A DNA stretch of 64,000 nt from Serripes groenlandicus (lineage: Eukaryota > Mollusca > Bivalvia > Cardiida > Cardiidae). The stretch lies in assembly GCA_031761405.1 (NCBI GenBank), contig JASEVX010000013.1:47748143-47812142 (forward strand). Direction: 5' to 3'. Position 1 is the first letter of the stretch; the number at the start of each line of letters is the position of its first letter. Shown here one piece after another: positions 23,106 to 35,296 of this stretch. The position numbers were made by a program, and so were the translations under genes. The notes beneath the pieces were generated by a model. That model saw only the letters and a list, made by a program, of their open reading frames with translations, ran no database searches and was not told the DNA's origin.

Positions 23106-23329
23106 TGTATAGTATGTTCGTCTTGAAACAAATATATATATATACATATATTTGTGTATGTGTATCTGTCTTCACAAGTACTTCAAATTTGTATGTGTCA
23201 ATGACTACACAGTTTGTAAATTTAATGTTATGTTTTAAACCCTTTTGAACGTATCGTGTCTATCTAACAGTGTCAAGTTATAAAATTATACGTCTTGATA
23301 ATAAATCATAGACTGTCGTCCTTTTATCA

Positions 23330-23640
23330 AGAGCGCCGGTAGCTGAGTGGGCATTGGGGCAGACTGTCAATCTAGAAGTAGTCAGTTCGAACCATATCTC
23401 GGTCAAAACATTTTCCGACGTTTGACAAAAATCATTATGACAAGCGTAAATTGTCTTTTACCGAAGGGCTAACATTCTTTGTTGCGAAGCAGTCATTTGC
23501 TTTTACAATCCTTGTGTGGAGTGCTGGTATTGAGAAGCCCGTAAACAAACGAGTAGATGAACTGGCTACCGCAATACGACTCACACTTTTTTTAAAACGG
23601 CGTTAAACCCCATGCAATGGATCAATCTATCAATAATTCA
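23330..23640 (+). mobile_element. tRNA-derived SINE S1, near full length
   Basis: The tRNA-like head is 'gccggtagctgagtggg' (A-box region) with 'cagttcgaacc' (B-box region) at 23334-23393. Then follow 'catttttccgacgtttgacaaaaatca'-like, 'tgtgtggagtgctggtattgagaagcccg' and 'gaactggctaccgc', ending in 'ggcgttaaac' plus an (ATCAA)n-like tail. It is the best S1 reference copy together with 43885 and 53941. Confidence 0.8.
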
Positions 23641-23764
23641 ACAATCTACTTTGGTATAGATTGGGACGACATGGTAATAGTCCAAGTAATCGTAGACTGG
23701 TGTCATATCGACAATCTACATAGCTATTGAATGTTTGACATGGTACCAGTCCAATTAATAATGT

Positions 23765-24615
23765 ACTTTATGTTTACTTCAGTTCATATGCGGACCGCAG
23801 CTTGTTTAATCTGAAAATAGTTTGAAGACGAGACACTAGAGTGTGTGTACATGCCATTTTCTTGCATAGGGACTAGCTATACTGACTAGAACTTATTAAC
23901 ACATAACACAATTAGCAATAAAATGACGTAAGATGATTAACATACATTTTCTCATTGAAGGTGGGTTACAAACACCTGCCGCCTAACACATGTTAATCAT
24001 TTTAATATACAGTAACTATTAATTACTAACATCTTTAATTGAAAATATTCAAGAAATGAATGAAACATATAAGTAGGTTTAAACCTTAGTACAAAATGTC
24101 TGAAGTAATAGAATTACCAGGTACGTATTTCCCTGGTAGTGTAAGTGTAAGGCAGAAGGGGGATGTGGAGAGTTCAAAGATGAATACGTTTTTGTGTTTT
24201 CTCTTTCAATCCAATATCGCGAGTGCGCAATAAACAGATGCCTAGCTAATTAGTCACGTGATCGATTCAACCAATCGCGAATAACTAATAAGCGTCGGAT
24301 CATAAATCAAACGGACTGGTCGGTCATGTGGCCCCAGTTAAAGGGAAAGGATACATCCCATGACAAAGGAAGGATTAATCGTGTACTAACATAAACCTAA
24401 TTATTTACATAATTGTCCTTAATGTTTGCTTTACTTCAGTTTATATGCGGACCGCAGCTTGTTCAATATAAAAATAGTTTTAAGACGAGACACTAGAGTG
24501 TGTGTAAATGCCTTTTATTGCATAGTGACTAGCTATACTGACTAGAACATATTAACACATAACACAATTAGCAATAACATACATGTTCTCATTGAAGGTA
24601 GGTTACAAACACCTG
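23765..24615 (+). repeat. ~200-bp direct duplication spaced ~650 bp
   Basis: 23770-23985 and 24426-24615 share 'atgcggaccgcagcttgtt', 'gacgagacactagagtgtg', 'gactagctatactgactaga' and 'ttacaaacacctg', in order with few substitutions and one deletion of ~17 bp. The intervening DNA is not shared. Confidence 0.85.
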
Positions 24616-24619
24616 TGCC

Positions 24620-26980
24620 ATAAGTATGGATATGTACAATATGGTACGCGTCCAAGTAATCGATGACCAATCAGATGGCATTACATAAACTAAATTTACA
24701 ACCAATGTATATAACCTGACAGATTACTTCTTTCGATATGATTTTAAATTTTGACTGTTCGCATACGAATGCAATACAAAACAATGCAACTTCTGCATTT
24801 AAACCTTACCATATGTCACGCCTTTCTTACAGAAACGTAACGATAATGTAGACAACAGTATATGCATTGTTACTGTTGAAAGGACGAATACATAAGAACG
24901 TCATGTACAACAGCACATTTTGTCAACAAAATCCATCGATTATCGTCTAAAATCCGGTACCAATCGTATTTGGCCGAAATCCAATCTAGAGTACAACACC
25001 TGTTGTATTGATTGGTATAATGGACGCTTTTAAGTTAAGGGTAACAACCGTAGTACACAATAGTATATACGTCATTGTATATGCAAATCCGTTACCTAAA
25101 CCTGGCTCAAACCCGTCATCCACTTATGTCATAGTAACAGACAAACAGGTGTAAATGCCATGTTGAAAAGATATACACATCCGTCTACCGTTAAAGATTC
25201 AATAGTGTATTTGACAGCAACGACAGATAGCTCCAGACAGAGACAATTATGTTAGCAAGAGGATTACACCAGTATCAATAGTGCATGGAAATAAAACTGT
25301 TTGCCAATAGAAAGGTGAGTGAATTCATCATAGATAATATGGAGTAAACTGATCTTGGCTCCCCATGCTATATTCTATATTACTCATTTTAATCCATTAT
25401 CATGGGTAGCCAAAATATAGTTTTATATGATCAAATAAGGACTTATTTACATGTTTGTTTATGATAGTATGTAACGTGTACCGGGTCCTTCATGGAGTTG
25501 AGGCACCGCTGGTCACCGATCCGTTGCTTAACTTTGTGAAAGAGCCAACAACTCCAACTAAATCGCTATTAAAACCGGCTTCTACAGCAAGTCTGTATTT
25601 GTACCTATATCCCATTCCCGTTACAAAAATGTATTTTGACACTTATGACTTATTGATGAAATGCTGTCGATTCAGTGTAAATGTAATGACACGCTATATT
25701 TAATACACACGCATACTATGGGCGAGTTCATATGGGATCCGAGAACAGCCCGAGTGCACTCGGAGTCCATTTGAACGGTGATACTTTTAACCTTAGTTAC
25801 GTCATTTTGACCTTTTGACCCGAATCCTAATTACCCACCTCAAGCCTGGGGTTACTAGCATTTCAAAATGGCGACCAACGATGTTACTACTAAGACGAGG
25901 AAACACCGTTCAGATGGAAAGCATTAGTGCGCATGTTTTCTAAATTTATATTTAGACATAAAGAGAAGCCCATCCGAACTCGCCCTATATGAACCTATCG
26001 CATATTGATATATTTAAAGCATTCAATTGGTGTTCAATTTTGTTCATAATAGAAACTAACCGGTGGAACTTAAATGAAATATTACTTCTTGATATCATTT
26101 TTTTAAACACAAAAACAACCATTACAATATAAGTGCCTCATTTAAAATCTTAATTTACACATTTTCTTTCGTTGCTAAGGGATACGTAGGTTACTGGTCT
26201 GGACTCGGTGTGGACTCGGGTTACAACTTGCATTGTTACTTCTTAATAATCCTAGTCGTTACACAAACCGATTCCAATCCCATTGCCTTTCTCTTCCATA
26301 GAATCGTACGGATATGTTGGACAGATCCAAAGCACCGTCTATCATTTTAGACGCAATACATTATAAAGGGTTTAATCGGGCTGAGTGTCGGAAATTATAC
26401 AAATTTAACCGTTAAAATTGATCTCCCGATAACAAACCTTTGGAAATCAACCCTTTCGTATTAAAACTAATTGTATAGCATTATATTATGGTATTGCTTT
26501 TACTACATGAATAAATGGGTATGAATACCTTATAATAATGGCTTATGTGAACAGTTAATTGTTTGTAAAAGGTATGGCTCACGGATTCATTTTCTGTGAT
26601 GGTAGATAAAAGAAGTACTTTAAATTGGCACACATCTACGTTATTGCTTTTATTGATTGAGAAATAAGACTTCAGCCTTCATCATCCAGACTTTTTTTGA
26701 TCGAACATTGTTTCTGCAATGTCTTGTCTCACATATCCAAAGTGATCTATAAATGAGGAGCGTAACAGGAAAATCAACCAATAAACATTTGCGACCAGTC
26801 TAGATCCAGATAACTATAAGAATTCGATCCGATCTGGATCTTAATTGTTCGTTAATTAATTTAAAAAAGCCATGAACAAGCCTTTGACATATAGTATACA
26901 TTTAAATTGCAAAGTATCATATTCCAGAAATTGGTTTTCGTAGAGAACAACTCTAAAGATGAGTTACAGTGTGGTTATAG
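24620..26980. other. unassigned DNA upstream of gene copy 2
   Basis: The best open frame (25455-25703, 82 codons) has no recognised domain, no paralogue in the window and no clear splice context. I see no sequence matching the missing N-terminal coding part of copy 2 (MDNANED...HEVLD). Confidence 0.45.
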
Positions 26981-26984
26981 CATT

Positions 26985-27235
26985 AGAATAGTGCACTGTA
27001 TTGCATTTACAGCTGTAGAAGAATTTTTGGATTATTGAAAATGACATCCGAATTATCCACTGTATTCAATGTACAACGCTAGAAGAATGTTTGGATATTT
27101 CTAACAGACATCGGAATAGCGCACTATATTCAATGTACAACGATATACGAATGTTTGGATAATTCAAACAGACCGAGGAATAGTGCACTATATTCAATGT
27201 ACAATGATATACGAATCTTTGGATACGTTCGACAT
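26985..27235 (+). repeat. 63-bp tandem repeat, four units
   Basis: 'gaatagtgcact.tattcaatgtacaacg' recurs at 26986, 27049, 27112 and 27176. It lies ~570 bp upstream of copy 2. Confidence 0.85.
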
Positions 27236-27808
27236 TGAAACTATCTTACAAGTGATATGTCTGCCTCAAAACGGGTTCAAATGTTTTAAAAAGTACGGTG
27301 TCTAATGGTAGTTATGAAATAAACATCTACATTTCTTAATCAATTTGTCTGAAAAATAACACCAAATACATTATAATATTATTCTACGTACCTCGTTTAG
27401 CGGGAAAATGAAATCTTCTTTGAACAAAATAGATACTTACAGATAATTATTGATATATTTACGTACATATAAGACGTTTTAAAGTACCAAACTAGTTGTA
27501 ATCATATGGCAAAAAAGAAATATGAAAATTAGATAAGTGAAGATACTAATTAGTGTATCGACTTTCATAAAAACCTATTGAAACGACCAAACACGTTGTT
27601 ATTATCTTTCATATTCAGTGTTTACTGTTAAGTCACAGGTATCTGGCAGTAATATACGCCATAAGATGTGCCGATGTCATTACGCATGTTTTCCTAGCTA
27701 TAGTTATAACGAAAATGTATGATGGAGATGAATGAATATAACTTCATGATATATCTTCAATATACTATTAATATTGACTTCAAAACTATTATTTTACACT
27801 TGATTTGA

Positions 27809-29817
27809 AGTTGCAGTGTAGAAACATATCAAGTTGGAAGTAGATGCGAAGGGACAACTACGACCGATTTGGATTCTGATCTTGATAATATATGGTGTTA
27901 CGAAGACTGTCCTGTTGTAGAGAATTTAGAATCAGAACTACATGGATTTTCTTTTCTGATTTTAAATGATGAAGAAAACAAACCCGGATATGTTCTTCTC
28001 CAGCCTGTGGAAGATGGATGTCCACTTACAAATAAACAATGCGATGACATTCGATTTGAATTGGATCGGAAAGGTAGAGTATGTGCTAAACATTTCTTGA
28101 GTACCCCTCGACCAAACACTTGTCGGAACGGTCCAGCAGAGACGATTCAGGAAAGAAACTATATTTGTCCAATGGATTTAGTATGTGCGTATAGGTGTCG
28201 ACAGATACCGAGGTCAGTTAATTCCTGGATACATAGGACACGTAAATACGATTGGCCATCACAGAAACAACTTAAAGCAATGAGTTCATATGGTTGTTTC
28301 CTAGTTGGTGTTGGACATCCTCATAGTGCCCAGAAATATATCGAATGGAAATTTTCCTTCTCCCTTCAAGAACGGGACCTCATGTCAAATCTGAACGAAA
28401 CGCAACACAAGTGTTACATTCTCCTCAAGATGATAAAGAAAGATATCATAGAATCAAAGGTCGGCGAATCTATCTCATCGCATCATTGTAAAACAAGTCT
28501 GTTGTACACAATTGAAAACTCACCAAGACATATTTGGAAGTATGGTAACCTTATCTTATGTGTACGGTTGTGTCTTGTTCGTTTACTTAATTGGGTGAAG
28601 GAAAAGAAATGTCCCAATTATTTCATTCCAGATGATAATTTGTTTGATAAGCTGAGCTCAATGACCCTGACATATACAGAAGATACTTTATACACCATCA
28701 TAGACAGTGGTGTCATTTTTTTATATTCAATAGTATGTGATAATAGGTATATAGTATAGGTGAACTGCTAAATTTTAAATCCAAAATGCATGGTTTTGAT
28801 CCGGTTTGTAGTCAGGGAAATATGGGCACCTTTATTGGACTACCCAGATTAATTATTACTATTGCAGAATCTGTCTACGCTGCTAGGAACAATTTGTTAG
28901 AACGCATTCATGTGTCGTGTAACATACATTTAGACTATACGAATAGGACAAAGTATCTTCTGCTTTATCTACAAAGTACGAACCATGTCACAGAACATAC
29001 TACAAGAGATATAAGAATGGTACTTGACTCTTTAATTCCACATATACAATTACAATATCAACAATGTCTCTTTGCCCAGTACTTGACACGGGGAGTTGGT
29101 TCCAGCGTTTGGTCCAAAACAATGCCAAATGTAATATCAGAAACAAGTGACTGTGACCTAATCTCATCAAAGTTATCTTTAGCATCTGTTTATATTCAAA
29201 CTGAACACCTTCAAGAGCAGTGTAAGCGTATTTTAGTCTCATCGGAAAAAGGTTTAGAACCACACGTGGTATCTGTGTGTCAATGTCACACACATAAAAA
29301 AAGTGATATTAATCCCGCTCTCGCTGAAAAACTAAGAATCACTGACATGTTAAACGGTGACTTCAGACGACATTGTATCACATGCTGTATGGTATTTCAT
29401 CCATCTCAAGTAAGTCTTGTTCATGCTGCCCTTCATTACGAGTTGTTCCGTACTGTGTACACACAACCTGGACTGGGATCTGAAAAGTTACATATGTTCT
29501 GGTTAAACATGATTACTGTAGATTCACAAATATATTTGTATTTTCTTCAGTATTTACTTTATTCCAAAACAAAACAACGGACAGAAAAAGACATGGCTAT
29601 GCATAAACTAAAACACCTTCTAGTAACGGACCCCGATCTTGGACACAGTGAGACAGGATGGAACCTGTTTGGGTGGATATGTTTACAGGAAAAAGCATTA
29701 CAAGCAGCATGGATATATTTGTGTGTATCATGGAAAATTAGGCCTTTGAAAAATGCAGCTAAATGGCACATGTTAATATTACTCAGTGAAACCACATCTT
29801 GCGATTTGAGATATTAA
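27809..29817 (+). pseudogene. Mab-21 domain / cGAS-like receptor, copy 2 (truncated, frameshifted)
   Basis: It aligns colinearly with copies 1 and 3 but begins at the QVGSRCEGTTT motif (27830); the N-terminal ~58 residues are absent. An in-frame TGA lies at 27806. The catalytic features that remain are intact (SDLD, and D of MDLVCAYRC). At 28741-28762 about 11 extra bases sit between 'tgtgat' and 'ggtgaactgct', giving a stop at 28757-28759. The frame then resumes at 28786 and runs to 29817, including the C-terminal FGWICLQ and AAKWHMLILL segments. Both halves remain otherwise open, so inactivation looks recent. A 'ttgcag' at 27811-27816 could be a splice acceptor with a lost or distant first exon, but the frameshift still breaks the product. 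Confidence 0.8.
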
Positions 29818-30339
29818 GGCATCTGCAAAGCCGGAAAGGCAAAGATATCCCAAATCGCCAAAAAAAGCTCATATAACTATGATAAAAAACTTCGATGATC
29901 GTCCTATGAAATGTTCAATATTCAGTGCTTCTCCTTCTTGACGTCCTCATGCATGAATCGAACACAGAACGTCCGGCTTTACATGCGGCATGTAAACATT
30001 CGGCATATTTCTCAATACAGTATTTATCTAGATGAATTTCAGAAATATATCCAATCAATTTAAGTGCAAAGCCCCATCACGAGCACAGCGCCTATAATGG
30101 GTATAATGGGTATAAGCTGTAGGCATGTGACTACCATGATTAAGGAATCGGTTACACGCTGTCGGAACTGGGACCGTTTTTGTACACTACACTATCTCTG
30201 TTTTATCTTTGGGTGCAAATTCAAATAATCTACACATTAAACATTCACTTCATCACATGAACATACAGTACACATAGTTAATACAGAAACCCAAAAAATA
30301 ATAATATTGAAAACAAATTTTTCCTTCACTCCAAGTGAC
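29818..30339. other. 3' flank of copy 2, partly resembling the copy 3 flank
   Basis: 29830-29990 carries 'atatcccaaatcgcc', 'tgaaatgttcaatattca' and 'ctccttcttgacgtc', similar in order to 53690-53830 after copy 3. This is weak support for the duplication unit extending past the stop. The rest has no recognised content. Confidence 0.4.
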
Positions 30340-31440
30340 TGGGTTATAGTAATGTTCAAAACTTCCATTTTGCCGAAGTTTCAACATGCTAACATTAAAA
30401 GAACAGATTTCAGAATGTTAACAACATTTTCCTATAAATTGGTTTAGTGACCTTATGTTTGACGCAACATGACCTATATTTGAACTTGGCCTAGATATAT
30501 CATTAGGACAAACATTCTGACAAAGTTTCAAGATGCTGAAGTTAACATTGAGGTCAAGAGCGTTCACAAGATTGTTCTCAAATGTTTTCTTGTGACCTCG
30601 TTCTTTTGTTTAACATAATCAATATTCGAATTTAACCTAGATTTCACCAAAACACAAATACTGTCAAAATTTAAACATGATTCAAATTAATTTTGCAGAA
30701 TTCAAAATTGCAAAGTGTTCAAGATGCTGCTTCAATTAGGTCAAGTGACCTAGTTTTTAACTGACCATGACCCTTAATTTTACTAGGCCTTATTATTGTC
30801 AAGACAAACAGTCTAACAAAGTTTCAAGCTGCTGAAGGAAAAGTGTGGTTTCTAGACTGTTAACAAGAGTTTCCCTCTGAGTGTTGAAATGATCTAGGTT
30901 ATGATCCGACATGACTTCTATTTCATCTTGGTCTATAATTCTGCAAGATAACATCAAGACAATTATTCTGACAAAGTTTCAATATAGTTATAAATGATGA
31001 AAATGCAGCCTCAAGAGTGTTTAGTGTTTGACCTCACATGACCCAAGTTTTAACCTTGACCTAGATATAAACATGGCAAACATTGAGAAAGTTTTTCAAG
31101 CTGCTGGAGCAAATAATGCAGTCTCTAATGTTTTAACAAGATATTCCTTTAATTTGACCGAGTGAACTAGTTTATGACCGGATATTTTTTTAACTTAGCC
31201 TTGATATCATCAAAACAGTTATTCCGAAAACATTTCAACATACTTAAGTTTGAAATAGGGCATCCAGACTGTTTACAATATTTTCCTTCTAATTGACATT
31301 GTAACTCAGTTTCTAACCTCACAGGACCGAGTTTATAACTTGACCGAGATTTGATGGAGATGAATTTCTGATAAACTTTCATTCAAATTGGATGTTGTAA
31401 ATTGTTGCCTGTAGAGTGTTCACAAGGCAAGTGTTGATAG
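30340..31440. repeat. degenerate ~150-bp tandem repeat
   Basis: 'acattctgacaaagtttcaagatgctgaa' recurs in diverged form near 30510, 30660, 30810, 30967 and 31080, with 'gacctagtttttgac' and 'cttgacctagatatcatca' blocks between. A related block lies at 33130-33725. The unit length resembles the cores of Helitron-like pearl elements, but no termini are seen. Confidence 0.7.
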
Positions 31441-31889
31441 TGTGTGACCGAAGGACATCAGACACAATATGACCATAAAAAACCACAAACTCTGCAATCA
31501 AAGAACAGGACTTTCTTTCTACATTTAATTAGATAAAACAAGCTTTATATGATTTTTATATACTTATCCATTAATAAACATTACCTTGTACTAATCCAAT
31601 AGTATTATATGTTATCAGCTAAATTACCTCCCCTGTCATCGTCATAAAAGCTGTAATTCCATCATTGTATGGGTTTTTCTCAATATATCCATTGTTTGAT
31701 GTTGATGCAGGAAGTTATATTATGCCACAGTCAAAAATGCATGCAATTTATTATTAATACTTTCAAGTCACTATTAAATACGGAAAGATATTTATTAATT
31801 GATATGTCTTTTAATAATTGTCGTGTATTATCAAATGTTAGCAGCTAAAGGCATTGCTTATATATTAAAAAAGGTAGACATAAAAACAT

Positions 31890-32615
31890 GATCATAACTT
31901 TCATTTGTGTGAGTTGTGCCTTAAACGAAATATACATGTGGTGGAGTATGAGATCCATTTATTGATGGTATATCCTGCTTGTGATGAGTTCATGACTGTA
32001 TACTTCTACGCAAAATGGAAATCATCATATCCCACAAAATTACTATGCAATGAAATGATAGCTGATCCCAGACTGATGTGCTTAAAATCTCTTGAGAAAT
32101 TTTGGTAGAATCATTTTTAATCAGAAAGTTAAGTTATACGGGAAATACTATAAGCTAAGCTATATGTGTTTTCAATTCCTGTATTATTAGATCGAACATC
32201 ATTTTTGTATGTATTGTGTAAATTGTGCATACTTGGCATGAACTCTAGATATAAAAAATATAACTATTCAGTTAATATTAACTTCTGTGTAACAGACATG
32301 ATGTATTAATCCTATTCGTTGTGCAACACAATTGGAACAAACATCTTTGAAAACATATGGACCTAAATATGGAAATATTAATTTGTTGAAGGTATTACTA
32401 TGGACAAGAGATGAAAGTCCTTATACAAAAGTGGAGCTTAACATAAAGAACGTTTCACTGTTTTTTCACGATGTTTTATTAAATATGTACTGTTTATAAT
32501 CGCATACAGAACATTGTCTATACTTCAATATCTTTTATTAATGCAAATTTGTATCATTGGCAAGAGGCCTAAATAACTTAATAAACATATTGTATTGTAT
32601 TGTATTGTATAGACT
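31890..32615 (+). mobile_element. 3' fragment of a LINE retrotransposon
   Basis: A 67-codon frame (31905-32108) has the CxxC...EYEIHLLMVYPAC pattern typical of the zinc-knuckle-like C-terminus of non-LTR reverse transcriptases, followed by an AT-rich 3'UTR-like stretch and a (TATTG)n tail at 32588-32612. It is 5'-truncated, as usual for LINEs. The clade cannot be told. Confidence 0.55.
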
Positions 32616-32740
32616 TGGTGATTTCCGTCCGAATTCGTAAGAGAACAATAATGAAACAATAGCAGTTTTCAACAAGCCCGTAATTAATAATCTACTTTAA
32701 GCACAATATTGCCTGTGTCTTCACTGTTCGTTGATCTTCT
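32615..32740. repeat. R1 internal fragment
   Basis: 'agacttggtgatttccgtcc...aattcgtaagagaacaat' and 'tcttcactgttcgttga' match 7810-7930 of the first R1 copy. It starts directly at the LINE tail. Confidence 0.6.
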
Positions 32741-33129
32741 CTGGTCAAACTGAATTAAATCAAAGCACTGAAAGTGCTAACTGCCGGGGGGCGGCAGGAA
32801 GGTTGGAGAAGTAAGGAAAATGTGAAAAGAAAAAACAAAAGCAGCTTAGGCTTATGTATTTATTGTTAATAAGTTGAAATATCATATCCAACAAAGTAAA
32901 TATTATGAAACTGCCAATTTGAAAACAGGAGGACCTTGTTGGCATTACATCGCTCATCTGAGTGCGAAAGCTCACACGTTTACACATTTAAGACACGAGG
33001 GACAAAGGGAAAATAAGACAGCAGGTTTAAGCCGACTATTTTGAAGTTTCTGCCTTATTTTATTGAGAAATATGTCAATGTTAAATCAAAGTCCATCAAT
33101 TAGCACTAATTAGACTGGGTAAATGTGTT
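32741..33129. other. unassigned DNA
   Basis: No coding exon or named repeat is recognised. A short G/C-rich 'gccggggggcggcagg' at 32782 stands out from the AT-rich background. The 75-residue minus ORF has no features. Confidence 0.35.
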
Positions 33130-33725
33130 TGATCAATGCAAAACTCATCAATACAATTATTCTGACAAAGATTCAAAATGAACACTCCAGAGTGCTATCA
33201 AGATGTTCCTTTATTCGGCCTGGTTACCTATTTGTGTTTTACCTGATATGACCCATAAGCGAACATAGACTAGATATCATCAATACATACATTCTGACAA
33301 AGTATCGAGCTTCTGAAGCAAAATGTGTGACCTCCAGAGTATTAAAAAGAGTTTCCTTCAATTTTGCAAATTAACCTATATTCGAACTTGGCTTAGATAT
33401 CATTAAAATAAACATTCTGATGTGTTCTTCGACAGTGTTGACAAGATTTTCCTTCAAGTTGGCCAAGTATCCTAGTTTTTGAACAGACATGACCAATATT
33501 CAAACTTGGCATACATATGATCAAGACAAACATTTTGATACAGTTTCAACATGTTGATACAGTTTCAACATGTTGATACAGTTTCAACATGTTCAAGTTA
33601 AAAATGCAGCCTTAAAAATGTTTACAAGATATACCTTCAATTTGGCCTAGTGATCTAGTTTCTGGTCCAATAAGACCGATATTCGAACTTGCTTTAGATA
33701 TCATTAAGATTAAAGTTCTTACGAA
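33130..33725. repeat. degenerate ~150-bp tandem repeat, second block
   Basis: Same family as 30340-31440 ('attctgacaaag', 'cgaacttggcttagatatca'). It includes a clean 19-bp triplication 'gatacagtttcaacatgtt' at 33537-33593. Confidence 0.7.
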
Positions 33726-33732
33726 AACGCCA

Positions 33733-33984
33733 TTGATATCTTCACGGCGCTTGCGGGCACCTGCACAGCGCGTTCGGGTCGCCGAGTTGAGGGAGAGGTT
33801 GGCGTTTGCAGGCTATCGCTGCAACTTAGTTGTTGGTGCATTGGTGGTTGAAGATGAAAGGTATGGACTCATTAACTTCACCACCACTATCGCTCTATTG
33901 TGGGTATTGCCCTCTTCTTCTCCTGACGTCACAATAATCACGTTCCGCAGCGAAAATTTAACGCGAAATGACGCGCTTTTTTAG
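33733..33984 (+). mobile_element. possible PIF/Harbinger-type transposase N-terminus remnant
   Basis: An 83-codon frame, GC-rich against its surroundings, starts with an Arg-rich segment (SRRLRAPAQRVRVAELRERL) and then RCNLVVGALVVEDE. This recalls the N-terminus of HARBI1/ALP1-like transposase proteins in bivalves. No DDE catalytic core follows. The assignment is from memory of family style only. Confidence 0.3.
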
Positions 33985-34176
33985 AATATTGTACCTGAGC
34001 AATGTTTGTTGGGGTTGGCATTTAATCATTTTTCTTCCGAAAATAATATTATTTATAAAAAATACGGTATTTATTTGTACGTTTTCGAAAGGAGTATAAA
34101 CAATAATTTTTAGACCGTGTTTTAAATCGTTGTTTGATTAATCTGTCGCTGCGGAATGTTGCAAATTGTGACGTCA
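33924..34176. repeat. imperfect inverted repeat (~32-bp arms)
   Basis: 'tgacgtcacaat.atcacgttccgcagcga' (33924-33955) is mirrored by 'tcgctgcggaatgttgcaaattgtgacgtca' (34145-34176). The arms are GC-rich in an AT-rich context, with ~190 bp between them. It may be a MITE-like palindrome or the termini of a decayed element. Confidence 0.65.
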
Positions 34177-34579
34177 GCACGGCGGTAAGGATAACTGCAA
34201 ATTTCCAAATAAAATGAACATTAAGCTTAAAAACGCCGGCGTATTTGTCGGTTGGCAAATATTGATGTGGTGGATCACGAGAAAAATCATTTATGAACCT
34301 GTCTCTACCTGGGATCAGGTCGTTTTAGACGTTTTTCTGCGGAAATTATGGCCCGAATCGAGCGAGGGGGTAAAATGCCGTTGCACACCTTGTCATTATT
34401 ATTACACTATATGGACGTATAGAGGGGCTATTTATAGTAACACGTTTGGGATTCTCCAAATTACCATTACGGTCATTTTTATCAAAGCGAATAGACAATA
34501 TAGAGAGACTTTTTGAGTATTTTAACGAGATATTGTGTGATCTTTCGGAATTTTTGCTGTAATAGAAATCCGGACGCCT

Positions 34580-35185
34580 GTGATCCGTGAAGCCTTGTTT
34601 AAGAGGTATTCTCGAAAAGAGAAACATCTCATTCCGAAAGATGTTCATAACAAGACAATGGAAGATCTGAAAGCAGCAGTCCGAACTCCGACAACTAAGT
34701 CACGCCACCAATATTATATTTTAAAGAAATATGATGTTCTACAGTTTGGTGATGTGAAAAAGCTGATAAAGCAGAGAAAATCTCTAGAAGATCGCTCAGT
34801 CTACTCTACGGGGCACCAGCCATCTTCCAGAGTGACAATGGTTCTGGTTTCACTGCCCAAGTCATCGCAGAGCTGAAAGAGTTGTGACTGCAGCTTGTTA
34901 TTGTTCGTGGAAAGCCAGACATCCCCAAAGCCAGGGTTCATTCGAACGATCAAACGGTGACATCAAAGACATTCTGGTAGCGTGGATGATTGATAACAAT
35001 ATACGTGAATGGACTGTGAGACTCCAATTTACACAACAGCAGAAGAACTGTTCCCACAATGTCGGAATAAACTAAACCCCATACAAAGCATTGTTCGGGG
35101 AAAACCTTTAGGTAGGACTTACTTCCTCTAGTCTCCCAGCTGAAATCATCGAAAGATGTTAATCTGAAGCTGATTTACTAGTGCT
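34580..35185 (+). pseudogene. Ginger / KRBA2-like integrase remnant
   Basis: The first part (34580-34800) reads IREALFKRYSRKEKHLI...VKKLIKQRKSLED, resembling the region before the integrase core in KRBA2/SCAND3-type proteins. The next part, in another frame, has QSDNGSGFTAQVI (34830-34868; the Asp of the DDE core), then a TGA at 34884-34886 where family members have Trp, and then GKPRHPQSQGSFERSNGDIK (catalytic Glu; 34911-34970). It ends with TPYKALFG. The zinc-binding region and first catalytic Asp are deleted. These integrases derive from Ginger DNA transposons, so this is a dead copy. Confidence 0.7.
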
Positions 35186-35199
35186 TTGTCATCCAAAGA

Positions 35200-35296
35200 C
35201 TTTCGCTACCACTGACTCACTACCTACACCTGCTACAAACCGGCCACTACCACCTACTACTACCGCCAGCCAGCAACCTTCATCTGCTAACAACAA
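35200..35296 (+). pseudogene. Thr/Pro-rich linker remnant of the integrase protein
   Basis: 'cctacacctgctacaaaccggccactacc...' encodes a Thr/Pro/Ala-rich low-complexity peptide. A similar tract at 37010-37150 (PLPVTN, PLPAS motifs) may be its continuation. The 930-bp repeat (35297-36230) and other DNA lie between. Confidence 0.45.

Noticed and set aside
25455..25703. 82-codon ORF upstream of copy 2 as its missing first exon
   Set aside because: No similarity to the N-terminus of copies 1 or 3.
28748..28762. A tiny GT-AG intron explaining the copy 2 frameshift
   Set aside because: The candidate of ~13 bp is far too short and removing it still leaves a stop.
34214..34648. Two overlapping 100-codon ORFs on opposite strands
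   Set aside because: No family resemblance; the right part shadows the start of the integrase remnant.
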